NCBI RefSeq assembly: GCF_900454495.1
Contig: NZ_UGSI01000001.1
Span: 992,001 to 1,056,000, forward strand
Direction: 5' to 3'
DNA: 64,000 bases
From: Paenibacillus macerans
GTDB taxonomy: Bacteria > Bacillota > Bacilli > Paenibacillales > Paenibacillaceae
Below, piece by piece: positions 43,203 to 52,603 of the stretch; the first letter of the stretch is position 1, and each line of letters starts with the position of its first letter. Below the pieces are notes generated by a model. That model ran no database searches and had not been told where the DNA came from. It saw only the letters and a list, made by a program, of their open reading frames with translations. Made by a program: the position numbers and the translations under genes.

Positions 43203-44835
43203 CGACGAAGAGATTATTACGGATGGCTTGGCGGATATTTTCGGAAAGCTGAACCTCGATCTCGATCTGTATAAGGCGTATTCCGGCCAAGAAGCGCTGG
43301 ACTTGTTAAACCGGACCAGAGTCGATATCGTCTTGTCCGATATCTGCATGCCCGGTATGAACGGCCTGGAACTGATGGAAGCCATACGTCTCAACTGGCC
43401 GCAGTGTAAAATTATCTTTCTGACGGGGCATAGCGACTTCAACTATGTCTATCAGGCGATTCAAGCGCCGGACGTGCAATATGTGCTGAAGAACGAAGGT
43501 TATCCGAAATTGATCGCAGCCGTTGAGCGAGCGCTTCAGGAATTGGCGGATACCTTGCGCGCGAACGATCTGATCCGGCGGTCGAAAGAGCAGCTGCATA
43601 CGCTTGAGACGCTTGCGCATGGGGACTATTTTCGAAATCTGTTGTTCCACGACGTCCTCTTCGAGCGGGTACTGGCGGAAGATTTCCAGCGGCTGCAGAT
43701 ACCGCTGGACGCGTCTCTGCCGGTGCTGATCGCGCTCGGCAATTTAACGCATGCCGGAACGGCGGGGGCGTCCCCATCGTATGCCGAGCGGCAGGAGACG
43801 GCACTTGCGGTTAAGTTTCTGGCGGAGGCGTTTTTGGCGGAGCGGACGAACAGCATCGGCGTCATTGATCGATACGGCGATCTGATTTGGCTTTTTCAGC
43901 CCAAGCGGCTTATCGATGGGGAAAGAACGGACGCTTTCGAACAGACGGTTATGTATTTGGAAGGGACATTTGAGCTGATTCAGCAAGCCTGCCTGGAGTC
44001 GCTCGATACGACGGTTGCCGTTACGCTAAGCGGCGAAGCGTTTGCCTGGGAAGGACTTCCCGCCGTTTACGACAAAATGAGGCGGCACCAGCATGATCGG
44101 ACCGGGGACGGAACGCGAATGGTCCAAAAGGTGTTTCCCAATAAGGACACCCCGGCGTCCGCCTCGATCCGCAGCCGGTCATTGCGCGATAAATCCGAAG
44201 CGTTAGCCGCGCATTTGGAAGCCGGAAGAAGAGCGGAATTCATGAGGCTGTTCGACGAATTGGCCGAGCCGGCAGCTTACGAACACGGGAGGGGAGACCC
44301 CAATCTGACGGAGCTTTGTTACACCATTGCGCTTGTGCTGCTGTCTTACATCAATCGCTGGGAAGTTCGCGAGATCGGTTCGTTTGGCCTGATGCGGCTG
44401 GAGGACTATCATTCCTGGAGAGAAGCCTTGGAGTTTTTGAAAGGCGCGGCCGAGGTTCTGTTTTCGCTCCGGCAAAGCGGAGAGCAGAAGAGAGCGGCCG
44501 GCGCAATCGATAAAATGTGCGTGTACATTGAACATAATATTAGCGAAGATCTGTCCCTTGTGAGACTGGCGGAAGAATTCCATTTCAATCCCTCCTATTT
44601 GTCCAGACTGTTTAAGCAGGAACGGGGTGTCAATCTGTCGGAATATATCGATGAGCTCCGAATCCGCAAAGCGAAGGAGCTGCTGAGGAAGGACGAGTTG
44701 AAGGTGGCCGAGGTCGGTTGGTTGATCGGATACGAAATGCCGCAATCCTTTACCCGTTTTTTTAAAAAATGGACCGGCTTAACGCCGCAGGAATATCGCA
44801 CCGGCACGCAAAGCGGCGACGGGTCCTTTTTGTGA
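43180..44835 (+). CDS. YesN-type response regulator, AraC family (system B)
   Basis: 551 residues; GTG 43180 follows GGAGGTG and overlaps the kinase gene by 23 bases. Receiver: LIVDDEE, DIVLSDICMPGMNG (phospho-Asp near 54), IIFLTGHSDFNYVYQA, YVLKNEGYPKL (the usual K-P is K-N). Long linker. C-terminal AraC HTH: IEHNISEDLSLVRLAEEFHFN .. YLSRLFKQERGVNLSEYI .. VAEVGWLIGYEMPQSFTRFFKKWTG. Expected to activate system B. Convergent with the AraC gene that follows, with no visible terminator between. Confidence 0.9.
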   Translation: MYRMLIVDDEEIITDGLADIFGKLNLDLDLYKAYSGQEALDLLNRTRVDIVLSDICMPGMNGLELMEAIRLNWPQCKIIFLTGHSDFNYVYQAIQAPDVQYVLKNEGYPKLIAAVERALQELADTLRANDLIRRSKEQLHTLETLAHGDYFRNLLFHDVLFERVLAEDFQRLQIPLDASLPVLIALGNLTHAGTAGASPSYAERQETALAVKFLAEAFLAERTNSIGVIDRYGDLIWLFQPKRLIDGERTDAFEQTVMYLEGTFELIQQACLESLDTTVAVTLSGEAFAWEGLPAVYDKMRRHQHDRTGDGTRMVQKVFPNKDTPASASIRSRSLRDKSEALAAHLEAGRRAEFMRLFDELAEPAAYEHGRGDPNLTELCYTIALVLLSYINRWEVREIGSFGLMRLEDYHSWREALEFLKGAAEVLFSLRQSGEQKRAAGAIDKMCVYIEHNISEDLSLVRLAEEFHFNPSYLSRLFKQERGVNLSEYIDELRIRKAKELLRKDELKVAEVGWLIGYEMPQSFTRFFKKWTGLTPQEYRTGTQSGDGSFL

Positions 44836-44860
44836 TTTTGACGCTTTCTAAAGTTGCCTT

Positions 44861-45754
44861 TTAAAGTCCGGAAGCATAGCAGGCCTTGTATTCCGCAGGC
44901 GTCATATTCATATAAAACCTGAACCATTTGGAAAAGTAACTGACATGCTGGTAGCCGGACTCCAGCGCGGCCTCCAGAACATTGTACGATCCGCTGCGCA
45001 GCAAGCCCGCGGCTTTATTGATCCGGATAAAATTCACATATTCCATCGGCCGCATCCCGGTCTGCGTTTTGAAAAATTTGCAAAAATGGGAGCGGCTAAG
45101 GGACGCTACGGCAGCCAGTTGATCCAACTCAAGCTTTTCATGGGAGTGCTCCTCCATATAAGCCAGCACTTTTTTGATTTGCCGGTTATATTCATATGCG
45201 TGGCGTTTTCCTTGATCGTCGTTTTTTTCCATCAACCCGTGCCGGCAAACATCCGCAATCAGCAGCAGCAGGAGGCCTTTCAAGCTCAATTCGTAAGCGG
45301 GCGACCGCTGCTCGAAGCGGATCAGAAGCTGCCGTATATAGTCCAGCAATTCGGGAGGCGTCCCTGCGGGAGCGGACAACAAGGCGGGCAGCCTGGCTGT
45401 CCCCTGCAGGATCGGCCCGAGGAACAGCTCCTGAATTCGATCGGCCTGGAGCGAAGACAGCCAGGATAATTTGAACACGATGGAGTAATAACATATCCCT
45501 GCTTCATGATCGTTCATTCCCGAATGGAGTTCGCCCGGGTGAACGACGAGCGCTTCTCCCTCCCGAATGGCGAACTCCCGGCTTTCGATGCGGAACGTGG
45601 CCTTTCCTCGGGCCAGATAGATGATTTCCATCTCATTATGCCAATGGATGGGAAGGATGGAAAGAACCCCGGCTTGATGCTCCACCTGGTATATATGCAG
45701 CGGAAAGTCGGGAACGCCGTGCGGCTTGTTTTCCCGGTAACGATGCTCGAACAT
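44861..45754 (-). CDS. AraC-family regulator with N-terminal cupin
   Basis: 297 residues; ATG 45754 has GGAGG 8 bases upstream. Residues 20-100 form a sugar-sensing cupin (LPIHWHNEMEIIYLARGKATFRIESREFAIREGEALVVHPGELHSG). The C-terminal 100 residues are an AraC HTH (YMEEHSHEKLELDQLAAVASLSRSHFCKFFKTQTGMRPMEYV .. VLEAALESGYQHVSYFSKWF). Divergent from the GH31/GH43 pair and so likely their sugar-responsive regulator. Confidence 0.9.
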   Translation of the reverse strand: MFEHRYRENKPHGVPDFPLHIYQVEHQAGVLSILPIHWHNEMEIIYLARGKATFRIESREFAIREGEALVVHPGELHSGMNDHEAGICYYSIVFKLSWLSSLQADRIQELFLGPILQGTARLPALLSAPAGTPPELLDYIRQLLIRFEQRSPAYELSLKGLLLLLIADVCRHGLMEKNDDQGKRHAYEYNRQIKKVLAYMEEHSHEKLELDQLAAVASLSRSHFCKFFKTQTGMRPMEYVNFIRINKAAGLLRSGSYNVLEAALESGYQHVSYFSKWFRFYMNMTPAEYKACYASGL

Positions 45755-45871
45755 GCGCCCTCCTGGAAATCGTAATATAGTGACGATAATACGCAATTAT
45801 CTGCTAGATATGTTGGGATTAACAATAATATCATTATATTATCAAATCCACGGGGAAGGGTAGCGATAGTT

Positions 45872-48298
45872 TTGAGGTTGACTCATTTTCATACCGAAGC
45901 GAACGGCGTTACGTTAAACACCTCTGCCGGAATCATGCAGATCGCATTTTGCACACCCGGGATTGCCGGAATCCGTTATACTTTGGATTCGGAGTTCAGC
46001 GGGAAACAGAGCCTTATGGTTGTGAATCGGCCGGAAAGACAGGATGTGCAATTGAAGGTTGCAGATCATTCGGGCCATCTGGAAATCTCGACCGAGCTGC
46101 TTAAGGTAATGGTGGACAAATCAACTTGTGCATTCAGTTATTGGGATTCTAGCGGCAGTCTGCTCGCGGCAGAACCGTCCGGAGGCGGAAAAACGCTCGA
46201 GCGCACCGACGTTTACCGAACGATCTTCGATGCTTCGGCGGACGGGGTTGAAACGGATCGCGGGGCGGACGGGTTCCGCGCAAGAGCGGAGGGGATGAAC
46301 CGCATTTTCGACAGGCAGGCCTATCATACGAAGCTGGAGTTCGATTGGCAAGCTGGCGAGGCGCTGTACGGGCTTGGCTCGCATGAAGAGGGGATGATGA
46401 ATCTTCGGGGCAAACATCAATATTTGTATCAGCAAAATATGAAGGCAGTTATCCCGGCCCTTTTATCTACAAGAGGTTATGGAATTTTGGTGGACTCCTA
46501 TTCGTACATGAGTTTTCATGACGACTCCTTCGGTTCTTACATTTGGACTGACGTCGACGATGAAATGGAATTTTATTTTATTTACGGTCCGGAATTCGAT
46601 CAGATCATCGCCGGGATTCGCTATTTGACGGGCGAAGCGCCGATGCTGCCGAAATGGGCTTACGGCTATGTGCAATCGAAGGAACGCTACGTTTCCCAGG
46701 AGGAATTGATCGATACCGTACAGGAATATCGCGGCCGCGGATTGCCTCTCGATTGCATTGTATTGGATTGGCAATCATGGACGGGGGAGCTATGGGGGCA
46801 AAAGACGCTTGATCCGCAGCGTTTCCCGGACCCTTCGGAAATGATGCGCAAGTTGCATGCGCTGAACGCCAAGCTGATGGTATCAATCTGGCCGATCATG
46901 AAAGAGGGCGGCGACAATCATCGGGAAATGAGCGAACATGGGTTTCTGCTTGGCAACCAGGCAACCTATGACGCTTTTACGGATGAAGCCCGCCGATTGT
47001 ATTGGAAGCAAGCTCATGCCGGACTGTTCTCGCATGGGATAGACGCATGGTGGTGCGACTGTACCGAGCCGTTCGAAGCGGACTGGAAAGGGGCGGTCAA
47101 GCCGGAGCCCGAACAGCGAATGCTGATGAATACGGCGGAAGCCAAGCTTTATCTCGATCCGGAGTATATCAATGCCTATTCGCTGCTGCATTCCAAAGGC
47201 ATCTATGAGGGACAACGTTCCGTAACCGACGGCAAGCGGGTCGTGAATTTGACGCGTTCCGCTTATGCCGGGCAGCATCGTTACGGCGCGGTTACTTGGT
47301 CGGGCGATATATCTGCCAACTGGGAGACGCTGAGAAAGCAGATTGCGGACGGTCTTAACTTTTGCGCGGCGGGGTCTCCATATTGGACGCTGGATATCGG
47401 CGCGTTTTTCGTTCATAACCATAAAGATCTCTGGTTCTGGAACGGAGATTATAACGATGGAGTTGCAGATCTGGGGTATCGCGAGCTGTATGTCCGCTGG
47501 TTCCAATTGGGGGCTTGTCTGCCGATGTTCCGTTCCCACGGGACGGACACGCCAAGGGAAATTTGGCAATTCGGCGAGCCGGGCGAACCATTTTACGATA
47601 CGTTGGCGAAATATCTGAAGCTTCGGTACAGGCTGCTGCCCTACATTTATTCACTTGCGGGGGCGGTTGCGCATCATAGCTATACGATGCTCCGGGCGCT
47701 AGCTTTCGATTATCGGGAGGATGCGCGTGTGCACGATATTGACGACCAGTTTATGCTGGGTCCGGCCTTTCTGGTTGCGCCCGTCACGACAGCGATGTAT
47801 TACGGGCCCGGTTCCCGTGAACTTCAAGGCGTCAGCAAGTCGCGCAGCGTCTACCTGCCGGCCGGCGAATGGTACGATTATTGGACTGACGAAAGAATCG
47901 AGGGCGGCCAAACGCTTGAAGCGAAAGCCGATTTGGAGACGCTTCCGCTTTTTGTCCGTGCCGGCTCCATCATTCCTGTCGGACCGGACGTGCAATATGC
48001 GGATGAACGGCCTGAAGCGGTTATTCGCCTGAAAGTATACCCCGGTAAAGATGCCGAATTTACGCTTTATGAAGATGAGGGGGATACTTATAACTACGAG
48101 GCGGGTGCTTATTCCACGATTGAGATGCGCTGGTGCGAATCGGACCGCACGCTGACGATTGGGGGGCGGACCGGCAGTTATGACGGTATGCCTGGGGACA
48201 GACAATTCGCAGTGGAAATCGCCGGGAAATCCGGTCAAAGCATCGTTTCTTATCAGGGTGACCCTGTGGTCGTCAGGGAAGATGAGATTGAAGTATGA
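45872..48298 (+). CDS. GH31 alpha-glycosidase, probably alpha-xylosidase
   Basis: 808 residues, TTG start (another TTG two codons on), GGGGAAGGG upstream. Cytoplasmic. GH31 features: ALYGLGSHEEGMMNLRGK, LDCIVLDWQSW, the nucleophile Asp in GIDAWWCDCTEPFEADW (about 395), acid/base Asp in AVTWSGDISANWETL (about 478), FWTLDIGAFFVH-like SPYWTLDIGAFFV, and RFRSHG-like MFRSHGTDTPRE. The C-terminal beta domain ends the protein. The Trp-rich subsites are like xylosidases of xyloglucan use. Paired with GH43 40 bases downstream and divergent from an AraC regulator. Confidence 0.88.
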   Translation: MRLTHFHTEANGVTLNTSAGIMQIAFCTPGIAGIRYTLDSEFSGKQSLMVVNRPERQDVQLKVADHSGHLEISTELLKVMVDKSTCAFSYWDSSGSLLAAEPSGGGKTLERTDVYRTIFDASADGVETDRGADGFRARAEGMNRIFDRQAYHTKLEFDWQAGEALYGLGSHEEGMMNLRGKHQYLYQQNMKAVIPALLSTRGYGILVDSYSYMSFHDDSFGSYIWTDVDDEMEFYFIYGPEFDQIIAGIRYLTGEAPMLPKWAYGYVQSKERYVSQEELIDTVQEYRGRGLPLDCIVLDWQSWTGELWGQKTLDPQRFPDPSEMMRKLHALNAKLMVSIWPIMKEGGDNHREMSEHGFLLGNQATYDAFTDEARRLYWKQAHAGLFSHGIDAWWCDCTEPFEADWKGAVKPEPEQRMLMNTAEAKLYLDPEYINAYSLLHSKGIYEGQRSVTDGKRVVNLTRSAYAGQHRYGAVTWSGDISANWETLRKQIADGLNFCAAGSPYWTLDIGAFFVHNHKDLWFWNGDYNDGVADLGYRELYVRWFQLGACLPMFRSHGTDTPREIWQFGEPGEPFYDTLAKYLKLRYRLLPYIYSLAGAVAHHSYTMLRALAFDYREDARVHDIDDQFMLGPAFLVAPVTTAMYYGPGSRELQGVSKSRSVYLPAGEWYDYWTDERIEGGQTLEAKADLETLPLFVRAGSIIPVGPDVQYADERPEAVIRLKVYPGKDAEFTLYEDEGDTYNYEAGAYSTIEMRWCESDRTLTIGGRTGSYDGMPGDRQFAVEIAGKSGQSIVSYQGDPVVVREDEIEV

Positions 48299-48337
48299 GA
48301 AGAAAGTCTTGCAGTTAACAAGGAGAGTGTAATTATA

Positions 48338-49771
48338 GTGAAAAAGCAAGGATTGAATCCCTATCTCCCATCATGGGAATACGTACCTGACGGAGAGCCG
48401 TATGTTTTTAACGGCAGAGTTTATGTGTATGGTTCTCACGACCGTTTCAACGGACACGCTTTTTGTTTAGATGACTATGTGTGCTGGTCGGCGCCCGTGG
48501 ATGATCTGGGCGACTGGCGGTATGAAGGCGTGATTTACAAGAAAACGGATGACCCGCTGAATCCGGATGGCAGAATGTGCCTTTATGCGCCTGACGTTAC
48601 CGTCGGCCCGGATGGACGGTATTATCTCTACTATGTTCTGGATAAGGTTTCCATCGTTTCGGTAGCCGTCTGCGATACGCCGGCCGGCAAGTATGAATTT
48701 TACGGTTACGTCAGGTATGCCGACGGCACACGCTTGGGAGAAAGAGAAGGCGATGAGCCCCAGTTTGATCCGGGCGTGTTGACGGAAGGAGAGCAGACCT
48801 ACTTGTATACCGGTTTCTGTGCGATTGGAGACAAATCCAGACACGGCGCAATGGCCACGGTGCTTGGTCCTGATATGCTCACGATTGTGGAAGAACCGGT
48901 ATTTGTCGCGCCGAGCGAACCTTACGGCAAGGGCAGCGGGTTTGAAGGACATGAGTTTTTTGAGGCCCCTTCCATAAGGAAGAAGGGCGATACCTATTAT
49001 TTTGTCTATTCCTCGATCGCCATGCATGAATTGTGTTATGCCACCAGCAAATTTCCGACGAAAGGATTTGTTTACCAGGGGGTTGTCGTAAGCAACAACG
49101 ATCTGCATATTGATTCCTACAAGCCGGCGGACAAACCGATGTATTACGGCGGCAATAACCATGGCAGCATCATCCACATCGACGGGAAATGGTTTGTTTT
49201 TTACCATAGACATACCAACGGTACAGCTTTCTGCCGGCAAGGCTGTATCGAGCCGATCGCATTCCGGGAAGACGGAACGATCCTTCAGGCGGAGATGACC
49301 TCCTGCGGTCCGAATGGCGGACCGCTTGCGGGGCGCGGGGAATATCCCGCTTACCTGGCATGCAATCTGTTTTGTAAAGACGAGGAGCTGTATACAGGCG
49401 GTTTCGGCCAATCCGGGGCATGGCTGGACAGCCGTTTTCCGAAAATCACCCAGGATGGAAAAGACGGGGATGAAGAAATCGGGTACATCGCCAATATGAC
49501 GGATTCCGCTACGGCCGGGTTCAAGTATTTTGACTGCCATGGAATCAGGAAGATTAAAATCAAGGTGCGCGGATATTGCCACGGCGTCTTTGAGGTGAAA
49601 ACAGCTTGGGACGGCCCGGCTCTCGGAAATATAACGGTTAATTTTTCGAATATCTGGACGGAATATTTTGCCGATCTCGTCATACCGGACGGCATACAGG
49701 CGTTATATTTTACGTATAGAGGCTCGGGAGGCGCAAGCCTGTCCTCGTTTACATTACTTGGAGATGAATAG
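48338..49771 (+). CDS. GH43 beta-xylosidase/arabinofuranosidase
   Basis: 477 residues, GTG start with AAGGAGAG upstream, cytoplasmic. The five-bladed propeller begins NPYLPSWEYVPDGEPYVFNGRVYVYGSHDRF; the catalytic base is the Asp in this first blade, MCLYAPDVTVGPDGRYYLYY holds the pKa-setting Asp and GHEFFEAPSIRKKGDTYYFVYS the general-acid Glu. The last 120 residues form a beta-sandwich like a carbohydrate-binding module (CBM6-type: IGYIANMTDSATAGFKYFDC .. IKVRGYCHGVFEV). Removes xylose or arabinose from imported oligosaccharides. Confidence 0.9.
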   Translation: MKKQGLNPYLPSWEYVPDGEPYVFNGRVYVYGSHDRFNGHAFCLDDYVCWSAPVDDLGDWRYEGVIYKKTDDPLNPDGRMCLYAPDVTVGPDGRYYLYYVLDKVSIVSVAVCDTPAGKYEFYGYVRYADGTRLGEREGDEPQFDPGVLTEGEQTYLYTGFCAIGDKSRHGAMATVLGPDMLTIVEEPVFVAPSEPYGKGSGFEGHEFFEAPSIRKKGDTYYFVYSSIAMHELCYATSKFPTKGFVYQGVVVSNNDLHIDSYKPADKPMYYGGNNHGSIIHIDGKWFVFYHRHTNGTAFCRQGCIEPIAFREDGTILQAEMTSCGPNGGPLAGRGEYPAYLACNLFCKDEELYTGGFGQSGAWLDSRFPKITQDGKDGDEEIGYIANMTDSATAGFKYFDCHGIRKIKIKVRGYCHGVFEVKTAWDGPALGNITVNFSNIWTEYFADLVIPDGIQALYFTYRGSGGASLSSFTLLGDE

Positions 49772-49787
49772 AATAGGAATACCATCT

Positions 49788-49833
49788 AAAAAATCGGCCT
49801 TGTTCGCATCGTCTGCGAAGAGGCCGATTTTTC
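49788..49833. terminator. Bidirectional terminator between GH43 and padC
   Basis: AAAAATCGGCC..TTCGCA with loop TCGT and its complement, A-run on the left and T-run on the right, serving both convergent genes. Confidence 0.85.
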
Positions 49834-49851
49834 ATGCGTTTTTAGATTTAC

Positions 49852-50358
49852 TTATTTCAATTTTCCTGCACGGATGTCGTCTGTCATCCCTTTATAAGGC
49901 GCTTTGGAGATTAGTTCTTGATTGTTAACGCCGGCATTCTCCAAAAATGTGATGTCAGCAAATTCAGGAACAACATATTTGGGATAAGTTTCATATTTTT
50001 CGCGCGATTCTTTCATTAATTCAAGATGGTCATTTTGATAACAAACCGTAATTTCCGGATGTTCATGAACCCACTTTGGGAAAAAAATAACACCGTGCAT
50101 TCGTTTTTCATTTGGCATAAAATTCAAGGAAACGTCCGTTCCTGTTGGTTCGGTCCAGGATACTTTATAAACGCCTTCCGTTAGTTTTACAATATCAACT
50201 TCCTGGTCCCGCACCCAGCGGCCCGCAACCATGCCGCTATGGATCCGATAATCAATGGTATGGTCATTCTTAATGTAGATTTCGTATTCCCAACCATTTT
50301 CATAAGTATAAATCATATGGCTTCCTACAAAGTCTTTTAAAGCTTCTTTCGGTTGCAT
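49852..50358 (-). CDS. padC: Phenolic acid decarboxylase PadC
   Basis: 168 residues, cofactor-free enzyme that decarboxylates p-coumarate and ferulate to vinylphenols. The sequence follows PadC almost without gaps: FVGSHMIYTYENGWEYEIYI, DYRIHSGMVAGRWVRDQ (key Tyr/Arg/Glu lining the barrel), VSWTEPTGTDVSLNFMPNEKR, HGVIFFPKWVHEHPEITVCY and YPKYVVPEFADITFLE. ATG after AAGGAGAG. It is AT-richer than the xylan genes around it. Transcribed with the reductase upstream (43-base gap) and divergent from a LysR gene. Fits detoxification of ferulate set free by the esterase at 34504. Confidence 0.95.
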   Translation of the reverse strand: MQPKEALKDFVGSHMIYTYENGWEYEIYIKNDHTIDYRIHSGMVAGRWVRDQEVDIVKLTEGVYKVSWTEPTGTDVSLNFMPNEKRMHGVIFFPKWVHEHPEITVCYQNDHLELMKESREKYETYPKYVVPEFADITFLENAGVNNQELISKAPYKGMTDDIRAGKLK

Positions 50359-50401
50359 ATGAAATCTCTCCTTATTTGAATAATTGCCTGCTTGAACGAT
50401 G

Positions 50402-51361
50402 TTATTTCATATCCCGCCAGTTCTGGATATTGTTCTCCCAAATATATTTATATTTTCCGATAATATCCCTTGCTGTTTTTGGCTTTTGTCCAGTTAAAGT
50501 TTCAATGGCATCGGAATGAACGTTTAAAAGCCCTTCTTTAATGCTGGCATCGGTTGTCACGAGATCATCGCCGCAGAATGGAACGGGCGAGCGGGAGAAA
50601 TCCCCGGTAATTTCTCTAGGAATGTGCAGTTTCTCCAGGTGTTCATAATATTGCTCCGCATTCACAGGAATATACTCCAGGTCTCTACCGGAAACTTCTT
50701 TAATGAGGTTGCACAGATCCCTTACGGAAACAGACTCTGATCCTACGATATTATAAGCCTCGTTGTCTTTGGCTTTTCCGAGCAGGGCTGCGGCTGCGGC
50801 CCTTGCACAATCATCTTTGTGAACTAAAGTAGCCCGTTCTTCGCCGGCAGTGCTCAACCATTTATTGTCGGACATTAGTGCCAACATCGTATACATTGTC
50901 AGATAGTTCTCTAAATATAAGTTATTTCTCATTGCATTGTAGGCAATGCCCGTTGACTTTAAGTAATTTTCAGTTGCTGTATGGTCCGGAGTTACAAAAA
51001 CGTGAGCGTAATTAGGATCTGTCGCACCGATAAATGAACTATACGTGATGTGGGAGACTCCTGCTTTGATCGCCGTATCAATCGCATTTTTGTGTTGCTG
51101 GACTCTTCTGCCTACCTCAAGGCCAGAGACAATATAGATGCGGTCACCATCTTTGAAAGCCCGTTCCATGGATGGAATGTCATCATAATTGATTTCAAAG
51201 ATTTTGACTCCCGCATTTTCCCATCGTTGAACCGTATCTTTGGGAATTCTGTCTTTCTTCATGCATGTGAAGGTTAAATTGCGGCCATCTGCTTCTGCGA
51301 GCACGGTTTCCGCTACACGGCTTGCTAGTTGACCATCTACGCCTGTTACAATATAACGCAT
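50402..51361 (-). CDS. NmrA-like NAD(P)-binding reductase (atypical SDR)
   Basis: 319 residues from ATG 51361 (AGGAAAGAAGG upstream; an in-frame ATG 11 codons earlier has a poorer context). Rossmann start YIVTGVDGQLASRVAETVL, a variant of the TGxxGxxG motif, then GDRIYIVSGLEVGRRVQQHKNAIDTAIKAGVSHITYSSFIGAT and NLYLENYL, typical of NmrA/YwnB-type quinone or phenolic reductases. It precedes padC in one operon and is divergent from the LysR gene, suggesting a shared response to phenolic compounds. Substrate unknown. Confidence 0.82.
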   Translation of the reverse strand: MRYIVTGVDGQLASRVAETVLAEADGRNLTFTCMKKDRIPKDTVQRWENAGVKIFEINYDDIPSMERAFKDGDRIYIVSGLEVGRRVQQHKNAIDTAIKAGVSHITYSSFIGATDPNYAHVFVTPDHTATENYLKSTGIAYNAMRNNLYLENYLTMYTMLALMSDNKWLSTAGEERATLVHKDDCARAAAAALLGKAKDNEAYNIVGSESVSVRDLCNLIKEVSGRDLEYIPVNAEQYYEHLEKLHIPREITGDFSRSPVPFCGDDLVTTDASIKEGLLNVHSDAIETLTGQKPKTARDIIGKYKYIWENNIQNWRDMK

Positions 51362-51484
51362 GTGTATTCCTTCTTTCCTAGTGATAACTTTCACAAGGAA
51401 AGAATAGCATAGGTTGACGTTACAGTGAAATTACCCTATGTTATGATTTATAAAAAGGATTTATTACTAAAAAGGGTGTTTCAG

Positions 51485-52366
51485 ATGAATATTCAGCAAC
51501 TAAAGTGCTTTGTTTCTCTTGCCGAGACCCTGAATTTTTCAACAACGGCTGAGAAATTAAATTTGACACAACCTGCTGTAAGCCACAATATAAAAAGTTT
51601 AGAAAATGAGCTGGGAATCATTTTATTTGTCCGCAACAAAAGGACCGTTAATTTGACTTTAGCCGGCAATAGCTTTTACGAAGATATGGAAGGACTGCTA
51701 TTTAGATTAGACCAATCCATTAAGAAAGCAAAACTGCTCTCGGAAAAATATGAAAGCACTTTGGTTATCGGATACACGGAGACTGTTTTTGAGAAGCAAG
51801 TTTTGCCGGACATTATTAGGCGGTTTAAGGAAAGATACCCGCAGATTCAGATTCAGTTGAAGAAGTCTAATTTGACCAGAGAGAAAGAAGACTTGTTAAA
51901 CCAAAAGTTTGATATCATATTTACTTCGGAAGATAATTTGGGAAAGGACATTGATTTTTGTTTTTATCCAGTACTTAAAGGGGCCTATGTTTGTGTACTG
52001 CCCAAAAATCATCCTATTGCGAATGAAAGTATGTTGGACATCGAACAATTAAATCATCAAGCGATCATTTTATTTGACGAACACCAATCCCCTCCAACAC
52101 TAAAAAGGATGAACAGGAAAATTATTGAGAATTGTCCCGATTCCATTTATACCTATGGAGATACCATAAATACAGTACATACCATGATAAAAAGCGATCT
52201 TGGCGTTTCGGTTCTGCCGGACTTTGTGATTGGAGAGGACAATGAGATCGCCTTTGTTCCCTTAAGCTATACTGAAGAAGTGGTTTACGGTATTGCGTGC
52301 CTTAGAAGCGAACAGCGCTTAGAAGTAAAACGCTGGATTTCAACTATAAAAGAGTTGTTCACTTAA
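51485..52366 (+). CDS. LysR-family transcriptional regulator
   Basis: 293 residues; ATG 51485 follows AAAGGGTG. N-terminal winged HTH MNIQQLKCFVSLAETLNFSTTAEKLNLTQPAVSHNIKSLENELG, then a periplasmic-binding-protein-like effector domain (LVIGYTETVFEKQVLPDIIRRFKERYPQIQIQL .. GAYVCVLPKNHPIA .. LGVSVLPDFVIG). Divergent from the reductase-padC operon with a 123-base shared control region, the usual LysR arrangement; phenolic acids are candidate effectors. In Bacillus padC is instead controlled by PadR, which is absent here. Confidence 0.9.
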   Translation: MNIQQLKCFVSLAETLNFSTTAEKLNLTQPAVSHNIKSLENELGIILFVRNKRTVNLTLAGNSFYEDMEGLLFRLDQSIKKAKLLSEKYESTLVIGYTETVFEKQVLPDIIRRFKERYPQIQIQLKKSNLTREKEDLLNQKFDIIFTSEDNLGKDIDFCFYPVLKGAYVCVLPKNHPIANESMLDIEQLNHQAIILFDEHQSPPTLKRMNRKIIENCPDSIYTYGDTINTVHTMIKSDLGVSVLPDFVIGEDNEIAFVPLSYTEEVVYGIACLRSEQRLEVKRWISTIKELFT

Positions 52367-52370
52367 ACCG

Positions 52371-52419
52371 AAACCTGAACCAGGCAATGAGAAATCTTTG
52401 CTTTGGCTTCAGGTTTTTT
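52371..52419 (+). terminator. Terminator after the LysR gene
   Basis: AACCTGA..CCA pairs with TGG..TTCAGGTT, then a T-run. Confidence 0.75.
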
Positions 52420-52460
52420 ATAGCTTTTTGATCCGGCTGGCGAGACTGGCTCTTAAAAAA

Positions 52461-52474
52461 TGACAACGCTTTCT
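52461..52474 (+). promoter_or_regulatory. cre-like site upstream of importer system C
   Basis: TGACAACGCTTTCT, two mismatches to TGNAANCGNWNNCA; 130 bases before the first permease gene. Confidence 0.35.
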
Positions 52475-52603
52475 TAAAAATGTTGGCTTACGGCGATAAA
52501 GTCCAGGAGGATACACTAGATGTAAAGCCCATGGTTCCGAAGTGAGTTTTGCACGAAGCTTACTCAGGAAGCAATGCGCACAAAACTTTGAGGAGGAGCG
52601 CAT

